This document shows positions 16,900-25,943 of a stretch of DNA of 64,000 nt, one piece after another (positions within the stretch are counted from its first letter, which is position 1; every line of letters begins with the position of its first letter). The DNA is taken from positions 81,556-145,555 of the forward strand of contig NZ_MKIO01000041.1 in assembly GCF_001938945.1 (NCBI RefSeq). The letters are read 5' to 3'. The position numbers and the translations under genes were made by a program. The notes beneath the pieces were generated by a model. It was not told where the DNA came from, searched no databases, and was given only the letters and a program-made list of their open reading frames with translations. Origin of the DNA: Xaviernesmea rhizosphaerae (GTDB lineage Bacteria > Pseudomonadota > Alphaproteobacteria > Rhizobiales > Rhizobiaceae).

Positions 16900-17769
16900 A
16901 TGTATGATCTCCTGATCACCCCCTTCGTCGATTACGTGTTTCTGCAGCGGGCGCTGGCGGGCTGTGTGCTTCTGTGCATCAGCTCCGGCCCGGTCGGCGT
17001 TTTCCTGATGCTCCGGCGCATGAGCCTGACGGGCGATGCGCTGGCCCATGGCATCCTGCCGGGCGCGGCGGTGGCCTTCCTGTTCTTCGGGCTGGAACTG
17101 GCGCCGATGACCATTGGCGGCCTGGCGGCGGGCCTGCTGCTCGCCATGCTGGCCGGCGCGGTCTCCCGCCTGACCCTGCAGAAGGAGGACGCGTCGCTCG
17201 CGGCCTTCTATCTGATCTCGCTTTCGGCCGGCGTGCTGATCGTCTCCATGCATGGCTCGAATGTCGATCTCATGCATATTCTCTTTGGCTCGGTGCTGGC
17301 GCTGAACGACCAGGCGCTGACGCTGATTGCCGGCATCTTCGTGGTGAGCACGGTGGGGCTGGCGCTGTTCTGGCGCGGGCTGGTGGCCGAATGCCTCGAC
17401 CCGCTGTTCTTCCGCTCGGTCAGCCGGCTGGGCACGCCGATCCACTTCGCCTTCCTGTTCATGGTGGTGCTCAATCTCGTCGGCGGCTTCCAGGCGCTGG
17501 GCACGCTGCTTTCGGTGGGGCTGATGATGCTGCCGGCGGCGAGCGCCCGCTTCTGGGTCAACCGTGTCGGACCGATGTGCGCGCTGGCCATCCTGTTCGG
17601 CATCGTCTCCTCGGTGGCCGGCCTGCTTCTGTCCTATCACGCGGCGCTGCCCTCCGGGCCCGCCATCATCCTGTTCTGCGGCGGAATCTATGTCCTGTCG
17701 ATCCTGGCCTCGCCGCGCGGCTTGGCTGTGACCTACGGCCGACGAACGCGTCCGCATCGCGCCACCTGA
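16900..17769 (+). CDS. aztB: zinc ABC transporter permease (AztB/ZnuB-like)
   Basis: 289-aa inner-membrane permease of the ABC-3 family with about eight hydrophobic helices. Family motifs: VFLMLRRMSLTGDALAHGIL near the N-terminus and LVGGFQALGTLLSVGLMML in the second half. It begins 10 bp after the ATPase stop, so the two are co-transcribed. It forms the membrane channel for Zn(II) uptake with the adjacent ATPase and binding protein. Confidence 0.92.
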   Translation: MYDLLITPFVDYVFLQRALAGCVLLCISSGPVGVFLMLRRMSLTGDALAHGILPGAAVAFLFFGLELAPMTIGGLAAGLLLAMLAGAVSRLTLQKEDASLAAFYLISLSAGVLIVSMHGSNVDLMHILFGSVLALNDQALTLIAGIFVVSTVGLALFWRGLVAECLDPLFFRSVSRLGTPIHFAFLFMVVLNLVGGFQALGTLLSVGLMMLPAASARFWVNRVGPMCALAILFGIVSSVAGLLLSYHAALPSGPAIILFCGGIYVLSILASPRGLAVTYGRRTRPHRAT

Positions 17770-17872
17770 GTTTTCACCCGATCGCCCTCCTGATCCGATT
17801 GCGCCCGTGATCGGACAAGGAAGACGTGCGTCCTTACTTCCCTCCCAAGCCCTGTCATGAAAGGAGAACCTC

Positions 17873-18874
17873 ATGCACAAACGGCTTCTCACGCTTGCGC
17901 TCGCTTCCGCCGCGCTGGCTCTTCCCCTGCATGCTGCCCAGGCCGCCGATGGCCCCTTGAAGGTCGTGGCGACCTTCTCGATCCTCGGCGATTTCGCCAA
18001 GCAGGTCGGCGGTGACCGCATCGCGCTGACCACGCTGGTCGGCCCCAATGGCGATACCCATGTCTACGAGCCGAAGCCGACCGACGCGGCCGCCATCGGC
18101 AAGGCCGATGTCGTGCTGGTCAACGGCCTGGGCCTGGAAGGCTTCATGAACCGGCTGGTCGAATCCTCCGGCACCAAAGCCGAGATCGTCACCGCCACCA
18201 AGGGCGTGAAGCCGCGCGAAATGGAGATCGACGAGGACGAAGGTCACGGCGACGAAGCGCATGCCCATGATGCCAAGGCCCATGACGCGAAGGCCGAGGC
18301 GGGCAAGAAGGAAGAGGCCCATTCAAGCCACCACCATCACGAGGGCACCGACCCGCATGCCTGGCAGAATGTCGCCAATGCCGAAATCTATGTGAAAAAC
18401 ATCGTCGATGGCTTCTGCAAGGCCGACAAGGCCGGCTGCGACACCTACAAGAAGAACGGCGCGGCCTATGAGGCCAAGCTGAAGGAGCTCGACGCCGAGG
18501 TCAAGAAGACCTTCGCCGCCATTCCGAAGGACCGCAAGACCGTCATCACCACCCATGACGCCTTCGGCTATTTCGCCGCCGCATATGGCCTGAAATTCCT
18601 GGCGCCGGAAGGCCTCTCCACCGATTCCGAAGCCTCGGCCAAGGACATTGCCGAGCTGGTCGAGCAGGTGCGCCACGATAAGGCCACCGCGATCTTCCTG
18701 GAAAACATCTCCGATCCCCGGCTGATGCAGCAGATCGGCCGCGAGACCGGCATCACCCCCGGCCCGGAACTCTATTCCGACGCGCTGTCCGACCCCTCGG
18801 GCCCGGCCGCGACCTATCTCGACATGGTCCGCTACAACACCAAGACCATCGCCGCGCAGATCTCGGGCAGCTGA
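17873..18874 (+). CDS. aztC: zinc ABC transporter substrate-binding protein (AztC/ZnuA-like)
   Basis: 333-aa periplasmic cluster A-I binding protein. It has a signal peptide, MHKRLLTLALASAALALPLH, cleaved near AQAAD. Metal ligands expected from the family: His in NGDTHVYEPKP, His in the second lobe DPHAWQNV, His in TTHDAFGYFA and an acidic residue near the C-terminus. Between the first two ligands lies a His/Asp/Glu-rich flexible loop (about residues 120-160, including HSSHHHHEG), typical of zinc rather than manganese binders. An AAAGGAGAACCTC ribosome-binding site is excellent. A 103-bp gap separates it from the permease, so it may also have a separate promoter. Confidence 0.92.
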   Translation: MHKRLLTLALASAALALPLHAAQAADGPLKVVATFSILGDFAKQVGGDRIALTTLVGPNGDTHVYEPKPTDAAAIGKADVVLVNGLGLEGFMNRLVESSGTKAEIVTATKGVKPREMEIDEDEGHGDEAHAHDAKAHDAKAEAGKKEEAHSSHHHHEGTDPHAWQNVANAEIYVKNIVDGFCKADKAGCDTYKKNGAAYEAKLKELDAEVKKTFAAIPKDRKTVITTHDAFGYFAAAYGLKFLAPEGLSTDSEASAKDIAELVEQVRHDKATAIFLENISDPRLMQQIGRETGITPGPELYSDALSDPSGPAATYLDMVRYNTKTIAAQISGS

Positions 18875-18976
18875 GGTCTTGCGACAATGGGCTGATCGCT
18901 CGGCAGGCGGATGCCTGCCGGCGGTCGACAAAGCTTGACGCGCCGCGCGACGGAACTATGCCTGGCGCGCGACCTT

Positions 18977-19029
18977 ATACCAAGTGTCGATGATAGGGAC
19001 CTATAGGACCTATCATCGACACTTGGTAT
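18977..19029. repeat. 53-bp long palindrome (hairpin) between aztC and the EamA gene
   Basis: Two perfect 21-bp arms (18977-18997 and 19009-19029) beginning ATACCAAGTGTCGATG flank an 11-bp centre, itself partly symmetric (GACCTATAGGA). It lies between convergent genes and the right arm encodes the last codons and stop of the EamA transporter. It lacks a U-tract, so it is not a canonical terminator; it is better described as a palindromic repeat or MITE-like unit that may stop transcription from both sides. Confidence 0.8.
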
Positions 19030-19963
19030 TACCCTTTGGCTGAAGGGCCTGTGCCGCCTCGGCAAAGCGGGCAATCGCCAGGCAGACGCCGAAGATCTGG
19101 CAGGCGGCGCCTGCCGTTTCCGCCCAGGTCGGCCGCCGCATCTCGTAGATCAGGCCATAGGCCATGCCGAACACGGTTTCCGCCACGATCAGCTGCGCCG
19201 CCAGCGCCAGGGGAAGACGGCGCGCGGCCTCCGACCAGAAGACAGTGGTGAGAAAAGACCCGGCCAGCCCCATGAGCAGCGACCAGAGCACGAGGGATCC
19301 AACCTCGGCATCGCTGAAATGGTGCCCGCCGGAAAGGCTGGTCCAGGGCAGGAGCACGAGCGCGCCAATGGCGGCACCCAGCCCCTGCAGGCATGTCCAG
19401 GCCAAGGGCTCCGGCGGGTCGCCCGCCTGCAGCACCATGGCGTTCAGCTGCGCATAGGCGATCCAGATCGCGAGCGCCAGGACGGAGAAGGCCAGCCCGG
19501 CACCCGTCATCGGCTGCATCTGCGTGCCTGTCTGTGCCGCCGTACCCAGTTGAACGAGGATGAGACCGATCAGGATGAGGCCGAGAGGCGCCAGCAGGCT
19601 GCGACGGCTGAGGGTCTGTGACCGCCTGTGCGCCAGCCAGGGCAGGATGACGGGCATCAGGCCGGTGATCAGCGGCGGCAGCACGGCACCGGCCGCGTTC
19701 ACCGCCCGGGCGACCGCGAGGAAATAGCCGATATAGCCGGCGCCTCCGAGCAGCAGACCCAGAAGCCGGCGGGAGGGCGCGATGTCCAAGAGGGCGCGAC
19801 GGGTTTTGCCCCGCAGCAGGAAGGCGAGCGAGGCCAGTCCGAAAACGCCATAGCGGGCGACAGCCAGATCCAGCGGCGTAAACGGCGCGACGGCGCGCGG
19901 GGCGACGAATGTCAGCCCCCAGAGCGCACAGGTGGAAAGGCCGAAGAGAAGGCCTGCGAGCAT
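19013..19963 (-). CDS. EamA/DMT family transporter
   Basis: 316-aa inner-membrane protein with ten predicted helices in two EamA repeats, starting LLFGLSTCALWGLTFVAPRA, the usual first-helix pattern, with the second repeat starting near TGAGLAFSVLALAIWIAYA. Probably exports an amino acid or related metabolite by proton exchange. It is divergent from an AsnC-type regulator, a common pairing for amino-acid exporters. The final residues NTKCR are encoded inside the palindrome at 18977-19029, so the C-terminus may have been altered by that element. Confidence 0.87.
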   Translation of the reverse strand: MLAGLLFGLSTCALWGLTFVAPRAVAPFTPLDLAVARYGVFGLASLAFLLRGKTRRALLDIAPSRRLLGLLLGGAGYIGYFLAVARAVNAAGAVLPPLITGLMPVILPWLAHRRSQTLSRRSLLAPLGLILIGLILVQLGTAAQTGTQMQPMTGAGLAFSVLALAIWIAYAQLNAMVLQAGDPPEPLAWTCLQGLGAAIGALVLLPWTSLSGGHHFSDAEVGSLVLWSLLMGLAGSFLTTVFWSEAARRLPLALAAQLIVAETVFGMAYGLIYEMRRPTWAETAGAACQIFGVCLAIARFAEAAQALQPKGNTKCR

Positions 19964-20105
19964 GACCGGGCTCCTTTGAAGAGAGACGATGCGGAGCAGG
20001 AACCGGGCCGGCGCATGTCACCGCCCGTCACCGCGCTCCGATCCTCGCAATCCGCACTGCGCATTTCCATGGAAAGCCAAAGGCGCAATCGCTAGTCTGC
20101 CCGCC

Positions 20106-20588
20106 ATGACCAAGGCAAAACCACACCATGACCTTCGATCCGAAAGAGCCCCTATCGATGAGATCGATGCGCAGCTTCTTCGCGCCTTGAACGCGGATGC
20201 GCGTCAACCCTTGAGTGCCCTGGCCCGGCAGGTGGGGCTTTCGGCGCCGAGTGTTGCCGAACGCGTCCGCCGGCTTGAATCCAGCGGCATTCTCGCCGGC
20301 TTCACGGCCGAGATCGACAATCGCGCGCTCGGCTATTCCCTCTGCGCCCTGGTGCGCATCCGCCCCTTGCCGGGCAAGCTGCACATCGTCGAGCGCCGGA
20401 TCCAGGACATTCCCGAAATCATCGAATGCGATCGGGTCACAGGGGACGACCCGTTTCTGGCGCGCATGGTGGTTCGCTCCATCGAGGAGATGGACACGAT
20501 CCTCGACAGCCTCTCCCATGATGCCGTCACCAGCACGAGCGTGATCAAGGCGCAGTCAGTGAAACGCCGTCTGCCACCGCTGCGATAG
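20106..20588 (+). CDS. Lrp/AsnC family transcriptional regulator
   Basis: 160 aa. N-terminal HTH: IDEIDAQLLRALNADARQPL then LARQVGLSAPSVAERVRRLE; C-terminal AsnC/RAM domain: IPEIIECDRVTGDDPFLARM. The start MTKAKPHHDL was chosen because upstream in-frame residues lack family similarity. Divergent from the EamA exporter (142-bp gap), which it most likely activates when a particular amino acid accumulates. Closer to the Lrp-like regulators of exporters than to the alanine regulator at 2622. Confidence 0.9.
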   Translation: MTKAKPHHDLRSERAPIDEIDAQLLRALNADARQPLSALARQVGLSAPSVAERVRRLESSGILAGFTAEIDNRALGYSLCALVRIRPLPGKLHIVERRIQDIPEIIECDRVTGDDPFLARMVVRSIEEMDTILDSLSHDAVTSTSVIKAQSVKRRLPPLR

Positions 20589-20654
20589 CCGGCGTCTTCG
20601 ACCCGGACAGCCAACGCCACGCCGAGGCAGCGGACATAGACAATCGGAGGAGTC

Positions 20655-22229
20655 CTACCCCGCCAGCATCCGCGCCAGCAGGAAGCCGGAGCCCGCGCCG
20701 GTGCCGGCGCCCGGCCAGGTGGCGGCACCGCACAGATGCAGGCCGTCGACCGGCGTCCTGTAGCGCGACCAGCCGGCCACGGGGCGGAACAGGAAGTTCT
20801 GGTCGAGCTGGTGCGAGCCGCCGAGGCTATCGCCGCCGATCAGGCAGGGGTTTTCCCGCTCCAGATCGGCGGGCGAGACCACGAGTCGTCCGCGGATCTT
20901 GGCGGAAAGGCCCGGCGCATAGGTCTCGATCAGCGCCATCACCCGGTCGGCATAGGCTTCCCTGGCTTCGGCCCAGTCGGTGGCGGCGATGATGCCCGCG
21001 GCATCGCCCTTGATGACGGCCGGCAACACCCGCACCTGCACCCAGAGAACATGCTTGCCCTCAGGCGCGCGGGAAGGATCGATCGCGGTCGGCTGCCCCA
21101 CAACCAGCACCGGCTCGGCCGGCAGCAGCCCGGCGATCGCCTCGGCATAGACGCGGTTCATCATGGCGAGGTCGGGCGCCAGATGGACATAGGCATAGCG
21201 TGAAAGCTCCGGCGCGCCGCGCCAGTCAGGCAGGCCGTCGAGCGTCAGATGGATCATCATGGCGCCGGGCCCCGCGCGATAGCGCCTGATGCCTTCGCGG
21301 TAGCGCGCCGGAATCGGCGCGGCGGCCGGCAAAAGCCTGTCGAAGACGAGCCTGGGGTGGAGATTGGCGATGACGGCGCGCCGGGCGGTTAGCTGCCTGC
21401 CATCGGCCAGCCCAACGCCGGTGGCCCGTCCACCCTCCATCACGATCTCGCTGACCGGCGCGCCCAGATGCAGCATGCCGCCCTTTTCGCGCAGAAGGCC
21501 AGTCATGGCGCGGATCATGCTGTCGGCCCCGCCGGCGCCGATCACCATGCCGAAGGCCTGGGTCGCCATGGTCTCCAGATAGGGAAACAGCGCGCCGCCG
21601 GCCGTGTCGGGCGCAAAATCGAGATGCAGGCCCCAGGCCGCCATCATGCTCTTCAGCTTTTCGCTCTTAAAATGCCGGTCGAGAAAGCCGCGCGGTGAGG
21701 ACAACAGCAGCTGGCCGAGATCATAAAGCCGCGCCAGACCGCCGGCACGCAAGGCCTGCCAGAGCGCACGCGCGCCGGCGAAAGAGGGCATGGGCGCGCC
21801 TAGAATGCCGAAGAGCGGCGGGGCAAAAGCGCCGAAGCCGTCGCTCATCCGATCCCAGGCCTCGGCATCGTCGGCCGAAAGCGCGGCGATTGCCGCGCGC
21901 GTCCTGGCGCGATCCGTTCCGACGCCGAGATGGCTACCGTCACGAAACAGGCTGGCGAAACTGTCGGCCGCGGGCACGAAGCCGAGGCCATGCGCGGCCA
22001 GCGCTGGTCCATAGGTCTTGTGAAAAGCGGAACCGGCGAACATCGACAGATTCATGGCGCAGAGATCGTGGCGAAAGCCCGGCTCGATCAGCTCGGCCGT
22101 CTTCACCGCGCCGCCGGCCACATCCCGCGCCTCCACGACCGCCACGCTCCAGCCGCGGCTTGCCAGATGGATCGCCGCCGCCAGTCCATTATGTCCCGCG
22201 CCGATCACCACGGCATCATAGTTCGACAT
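20655..22229 (-). CDS. phytoene desaturase-like FAD oxidoreductase (CrtI family)
   Basis: 524-aa flavoprotein. The dinucleotide fold is YDAVVIGAGHNGLAAAIHLA followed by VAVVEARDVAGGAVKTAELI; the C-terminus carries DGLHLCGAATWPGAGTGAGS, the CrtI/COG1233 closing motif. Start chosen at MSNYDAVV, preceded by GGGGCAAGACC. No other carotenoid genes are near, so a carotenoid role is doubtful; many COG1233 members act on unknown hydrophobic or amine substrates. It appears to be a single-gene unit, convergent with the AsnC gene (66-bp gap). Confidence 0.88.
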   Translation of the reverse strand: MSNYDAVVIGAGHNGLAAAIHLASRGWSVAVVEARDVAGGAVKTAELIEPGFRHDLCAMNLSMFAGSAFHKTYGPALAAHGLGFVPAADSFASLFRDGSHLGVGTDRARTRAAIAALSADDAEAWDRMSDGFGAFAPPLFGILGAPMPSFAGARALWQALRAGGLARLYDLGQLLLSSPRGFLDRHFKSEKLKSMMAAWGLHLDFAPDTAGGALFPYLETMATQAFGMVIGAGGADSMIRAMTGLLREKGGMLHLGAPVSEIVMEGGRATGVGLADGRQLTARRAVIANLHPRLVFDRLLPAAAPIPARYREGIRRYRAGPGAMMIHLTLDGLPDWRGAPELSRYAYVHLAPDLAMMNRVYAEAIAGLLPAEPVLVVGQPTAIDPSRAPEGKHVLWVQVRVLPAVIKGDAAGIIAATDWAEAREAYADRVMALIETYAPGLSAKIRGRLVVSPADLERENPCLIGGDSLGGSHQLDQNFLFRPVAGWSRYRTPVDGLHLCGAATWPGAGTGAGSGFLLARMLAG

Positions 22230-22916
22230 GGTCTTGCCCCCTCGACCGCTGGTCCGGCCCCGGCCCGGCATTCTCTGGCCGGGTTGCCGGGGCTTTTGCT
22301 TTCCAATGCATGGACACGGCCCTTCCAATGGCGGGCGGGGAGCGGGAAACGGCCGCTGGCCCGACGCCCGTCATGGCCTTCCGTCAGCATCAAGCAGCGA
22401 TGCTAGCAGAAAAAAACCGCTGCTCCAGTAAAATGATTTATGTTTAAACTATTTTCAGAGCGAGGTTTGTCGATGGATGCATTCCCATGTTTCGAGCTGG
22501 TACGCGCGCTGCCGCGCAATGCGCCGGGTAAGCCTGTCGCAAACAGAGCATTGTGGATTTGCCGACCGGAACGGCCCGGCATTTTCTGCGACTTGACCGG
22601 ATTTTGCGCTGGCGCCTGCCTCAAACCGCCACTAGAGCATGATCCGACCGGAGTGAAACGGGGATCAGTACGATGATGCTTCCAAAATAGAGCTTGGGGC
22701 GCGCCGATCTCAATCATGCCGGTTGGCATGCGCTCCAGGCACGCGGTGCTGACGGCACGGTCGCAGGCTTCAGGGCACCGGACCGAAAAGACGTGCAGGC
22801 TTTTCGGATCGCCATCGGTTTACGCTGCGCCGGCCTGGGCCCTTGAAGAGGGATAGAAACAGCCCCCGTGCCTCGGCACGGTGTGGGGACCAGCAGGCAT
22901 GCGCAAGGAGGACGGG
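22230..22916. other. 687-bp intergenic region with palindromic debris
   Basis: No convincing gene. An AT-rich patch near 22400-22460 may hold promoters. It also contains the repeat at 22632-22682 (separate entry), short palindromes CATGCC-GGTT-GGCATG (22715-22730) and CCGAAAAG...CTTTTCGG (22783-22807), and a hairpin CCGTGCC-TC-GGCACGG (22866-22881) about 35 bp before the MarR start. The open frames across it have no recognisable similarity. Confidence 0.5.
22632..22682. repeat. 51-bp rhizobial palindromic repeat
   Basis: Begins CTAGAGCATGATCC, holds the core GAGTGAAACGGGGATC and ends GATGATGCTT, so its ends are partly inverted (AGCAT...ATGCT). It aligns over its length with the minus strand of 13592-13642. 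A family distinct from RIME1 but of the same intergenic mosaic kind. Confidence 0.55.
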
Positions 22917-23423
22917 ATGGAAAACGGCTTTTCAGGGGAAGTTCTCGGCGAAGCGGATCGTCCGGGCACGCGCTTGCCGAGCCTTGGGGAGATCGGCCTC
23001 AACAATTTCGCCCCCTATATCATGAACCGCGTCGTCGCCCGGTGGAACGCCAATCTGGCCGAAGAGCTGAAGACGCGCGACATCAGCACGGCGAAGATGC
23101 GGGCCCTGGCGGTGCTGAGCGTGTCCCCCTCGCTGACGATCAACGAGCTTTCCGTCTTCGCCGTGATGGAGCAATCCACCATGAGTCGCACGGTGGACGC
23201 GCTGGAGGAGCAGGGCCTGATCAGCCGCACGCCGCGTGCCGGCGACATGCGCGTGCGTGACGTGGCCATTACCGAAGAGGGCCGCGCCTTGTTCGATGCC
23301 CTCTGGCCGACCATGTATGACGGGTTGAAGAAGATGTTCAACGATATCGACGACGATGAATATCGCGCCTTTCTCACAACGCTGCACAAGATCCTGCGCA
23401 ACATCCGCAAGCATGACGTGTAA
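22917..23423 (+). CDS. MarR family transcriptional regulator
   Basis: 168 aa. Winged helix: ISTAKMRALAVLSVSPSLTI, LSVFAVMEQSTMSRTVDALE as recognition helix and LISRTPRAGDMRVRDVAITE as the wing with the conserved D-x-R pattern. Long N- and C-terminal helices form the dimer interface. Start chosen at MENGFSGEV, with AGGAGGACGGG upstream. Its targets are not evident: flanking genes are the distant CrtI-like gene and a c-di-GMP protein. Such regulators usually respond to phenolic compounds or oxidants. Confidence 0.9.
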   Translation: MENGFSGEVLGEADRPGTRLPSLGEIGLNNFAPYIMNRVVARWNANLAEELKTRDISTAKMRALAVLSVSPSLTINELSVFAVMEQSTMSRTVDALEEQGLISRTPRAGDMRVRDVAITEEGRALFDALWPTMYDGLKKMFNDIDDDEYRAFLTTLHKILRNIRKHDV

Positions 23424-23628
23424 TTTCGTATCTTGGCACATCGAAACTCTCCGCTGCAACGCAAAAGGTTTGAAAGCAGCGGGTCTATCTCGTATCCTTT
23501 TGTTAAGGCCATCTTGAAACACGAAGGACTGAATAAGGCGCTTGGTAAGGGCCTGATGATAGGACTTCGCCTTGATACGCCGGTTCGATCAAAATGAACG
23601 GCGTCAGTTTACGGCGGGAGCCGGCAGG

Positions 23629-25803
23629 ATGCGCATTGGAAAAAAGACGCCTGGTCGACAGGCGCGCTCGGTCATCTGGGCCCTGATCATCGTTCTCGCG
23701 ATCGCGTTTCTCATCGGCGCTCTGGCCACCCGCGTGGTCTCGACCATGGGCGAAGCGGCGGACGAGATCGATTCCGACCGGTCCGTCGATGCGGTCGAGG
23801 CCGCCGTGCTTTCGGTTACCGCACGGCTGGCGGAAGCCAACCGGGACAATGCCATCTGGGATACGTCCTATACGGCGCTTTCGCCCGAAGCCGTCTCATC
23901 CGGCGCGGCCGCGGACTGGATCGACCGGACATGGGGCACGGCCAGCGCCGACTATCCGCTTTATGACGGGGTGATCGTTCTCGATGGAGAGGGCCGCCAG
24001 GTTGCAGCCTTCTTCAAGGGCAAGCCCTTTGCCGCCGAACAGGCTTTAGGCTCGGACCTGCTGACCCAGTCCAGGGAGGCGATGCGGACATCCAAGAGTG
24101 CGGTCGCCAGTTTCTATCTCAAGGATGCGCAGGCCGGCTGGCAGGTCGCGCTGATCTCGACCCTGGCGATCCAGCCTGAACGGCCCGAGCGGGACAGGCC
24201 GCCGCGCTACACCTTGTCCTTCATCAAGCTGTTCGATGAGGTTTTCCTCCACGAGATCGCGCAGAGTTTCCAGGTCAAGGATCTTTCGCTCGCCGTTCAG
24301 CCGCGCCCCGGCTTTCTGTCGGTGGCGCTCAACGACTGGCAGGGCAGGCCGGTGGCCTATCTGCTCTGGCCGCCGCTCCAGCTGGGCGCGGCGCTTTACC
24401 ACCGGGTCGAGCCGGTGCTTGCGGGCATTTCCGTCCTGTTCGTCCTGTTCGTGATCGTGGTGGTGGCGGCTGCGGGTCTGGAGGTGCGGCGGCTGCGCCA
24501 GCTGGCCCAGGCGGCCGACCATGACGCGACCCATGACGAGCTGACCGGCCTGCTGAACCGCAGCGGACTGATCCGCGCGCTTGCGCCGGGGCAGCGAGGC
24601 GTTCTGCATCTGATCGATCTCGACGGTTTCAAGGCTGTCAATGACAGCTGGGGCCATGCGGTGGGCGATGCGCTGCTGCGCGAGGTCGGCGCCCGGCTGA
24701 CAGCGTTCGATCCCGGCAGGATCAGCCCGGCCCGGCTGGGCGGCGATGAATTCGCGCTCGTCCAGAAGGACGGCGCCGACCCGGCCCTCATCGGCAGGGA
24801 GATCGTCGCGCTGCTGGCCCGCCCCTTCCGCATCGGCGCGCGGATGATCGAGATCGGCGCCAGCATCGGCTTCGCCACTGCCGACAGCGCGCTCGCACCC
24901 CTCGAAATCATCCGCCGCGCCGACATGGCGCTTTACCGGGCCAAGGATGCGGGGCGCGCCCAGGTGGTTGCCTATGATGACGAACTGGACGCCGACCGCC
25001 AGCGGCTGGCGGGCGAGGAGGTCGCGCTGAAGCGGGCGATCGAGGGCGGCGAGATTGCCGTGGTCTACCAGTTGCTCTTTTCGGCCCAAAGCGGACGGCC
25101 CACGGGCGTGGAGGCGCTGGCGCGCTGGATGACGCCGGCCGGCATGGTCGGTCCGGATCGATTCATTCCGCTCGCCGAGCGCGTCGGCGTGATCGATGCG
25201 TTGTTTAAAAGGGTGATGCGCCAGGCGCTGGAAACGCTCGCGCCCTGGCCCGATCTCGACCTGTCCATCAATGTCTCGCCGATCCAGCTGCGCAATCCCG
25301 GTTTCAGCGCCGAGGTTCTGGCGTTGATGGCCGCGGCCGACTTCCCCGCGAGCCGTCTGATCCTCGAGATCACCGAGGGCGTGCTGCTCGACCAGCCGGA
25401 ACGCGCCCGGCGCGCGATCGACAAACTGAAACAGGCCGGCGTGCGCTTCGCCATGGACGACTTCGGCACCGGCCATACCGGCATCGGCATGCTGCGCAGC
25501 TTCGGCTTCGACACGCTCAAGGTTGACCGCACACTGATCGCCAGCGGCGACGATGCGGTGTTGACGGCCACCATCAAGCTCGCCGCGGCGCTCAGCCTGC
25601 CGGTCACGGCGGAAGGCATCGAAACCGAGGCGCAGGCGCAGACGGCCCGCTCCGCCGGCTGCGAGCAATTGCAGGGCTTTCTGCTGGCCCGGCCGCTCGA
25701 CCGCGCCAGCCTGGACAAGGTGCTGGCCGAAACACTGGAACCCGGCGCAGCGCCCGCCGCCAGGACCGCAGAGGCAAACCAAAGTGATATGACCGCCGCC
25801 TGA
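23629..25803 (+). CDS. CHASE4-GGDEF-EAL membrane protein (c-di-GMP turnover)
   Basis: 724 aa. One N-terminal transmembrane helix (WALIIVLAIAFLIGALATRV), a periplasmic CHASE4-type sensor (pattern NRDNAIWDTSYTAL), a second helix (ISVLFVLFVIVVVAAAGLEV), then GGDEF with an intact RLGGDEFAL site, then EAL with intact EAL (GVEALARW), NVSP, EITEG, MDDFGTGHTG and AEGIET motifs. Both the cyclase and phosphodiesterase domains therefore look catalytically competent. Start set at MRIGKKTP with GGGAG upstream; a TTG 57 bp earlier is an alternative. The ~140-bp repeat copy B begins at the base after its stop. Confidence 0.92.
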   Translation: MRIGKKTPGRQARSVIWALIIVLAIAFLIGALATRVVSTMGEAADEIDSDRSVDAVEAAVLSVTARLAEANRDNAIWDTSYTALSPEAVSSGAAADWIDRTWGTASADYPLYDGVIVLDGEGRQVAAFFKGKPFAAEQALGSDLLTQSREAMRTSKSAVASFYLKDAQAGWQVALISTLAIQPERPERDRPPRYTLSFIKLFDEVFLHEIAQSFQVKDLSLAVQPRPGFLSVALNDWQGRPVAYLLWPPLQLGAALYHRVEPVLAGISVLFVLFVIVVVAAAGLEVRRLRQLAQAADHDATHDELTGLLNRSGLIRALAPGQRGVLHLIDLDGFKAVNDSWGHAVGDALLREVGARLTAFDPGRISPARLGGDEFALVQKDGADPALIGREIVALLARPFRIGARMIEIGASIGFATADSALAPLEIIRRADMALYRAKDAGRAQVVAYDDELDADRQRLAGEEVALKRAIEGGEIAVVYQLLFSAQSGRPTGVEALARWMTPAGMVGPDRFIPLAERVGVIDALFKRVMRQALETLAPWPDLDLSINVSPIQLRNPGFSAEVLALMAAADFPASRLILEITEGVLLDQPERARRAIDKLKQAGVRFAMDDFGTGHTGIGMLRSFGFDTLKVDRTLIASGDDAVLTATIKLAAALSLPVTAEGIETEAQAQTARSAGCEQLQGFLLARPLDRASLDKVLAETLEPGAAPAARTAEANQSDMTAA

Positions 25804-25943
25804 CAGTCTGTTCAAGACTTGCTGTTGGTCTGACGAAAAGGGTGATTTCGAGAATCGGACCGCAGCGTATGTAAGGCACATGAGCATCGGAAGCGCAGAC
25901 ATTGCCGTTTGCAGGCGGCCAACGGCGATTCTCGGACAGACTG
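25804..25943. repeat. ~140-bp palindromic repeat, copy B
   Basis: Begins CAGTCTGTTCAAGAC directly after the TGA of the GGDEF-EAL gene and ends GGACAGACTG. The termini are inverted (CAGTCTG/CAGACTG), and inner arms near CTTGCTGTTGG and CCAACGGCG pair. It matches copy A (3187-3325) throughout, with substitutions and almost no length change. Same orientation on the plus strand as copy A. Confidence 0.8.

Noticed and set aside
20655..22229. Carotenoid biosynthesis locus
   Set aside because: Only one CrtI-like oxidoreductase is present; no crtB, crtE or crtY neighbours.
22440..22676. 78-aa frame between the CrtI-like and MarR genes
   Set aside because: It runs into the 51-bp repeat at 22632, has no clear ribosome-binding site and no recognisable similarity.
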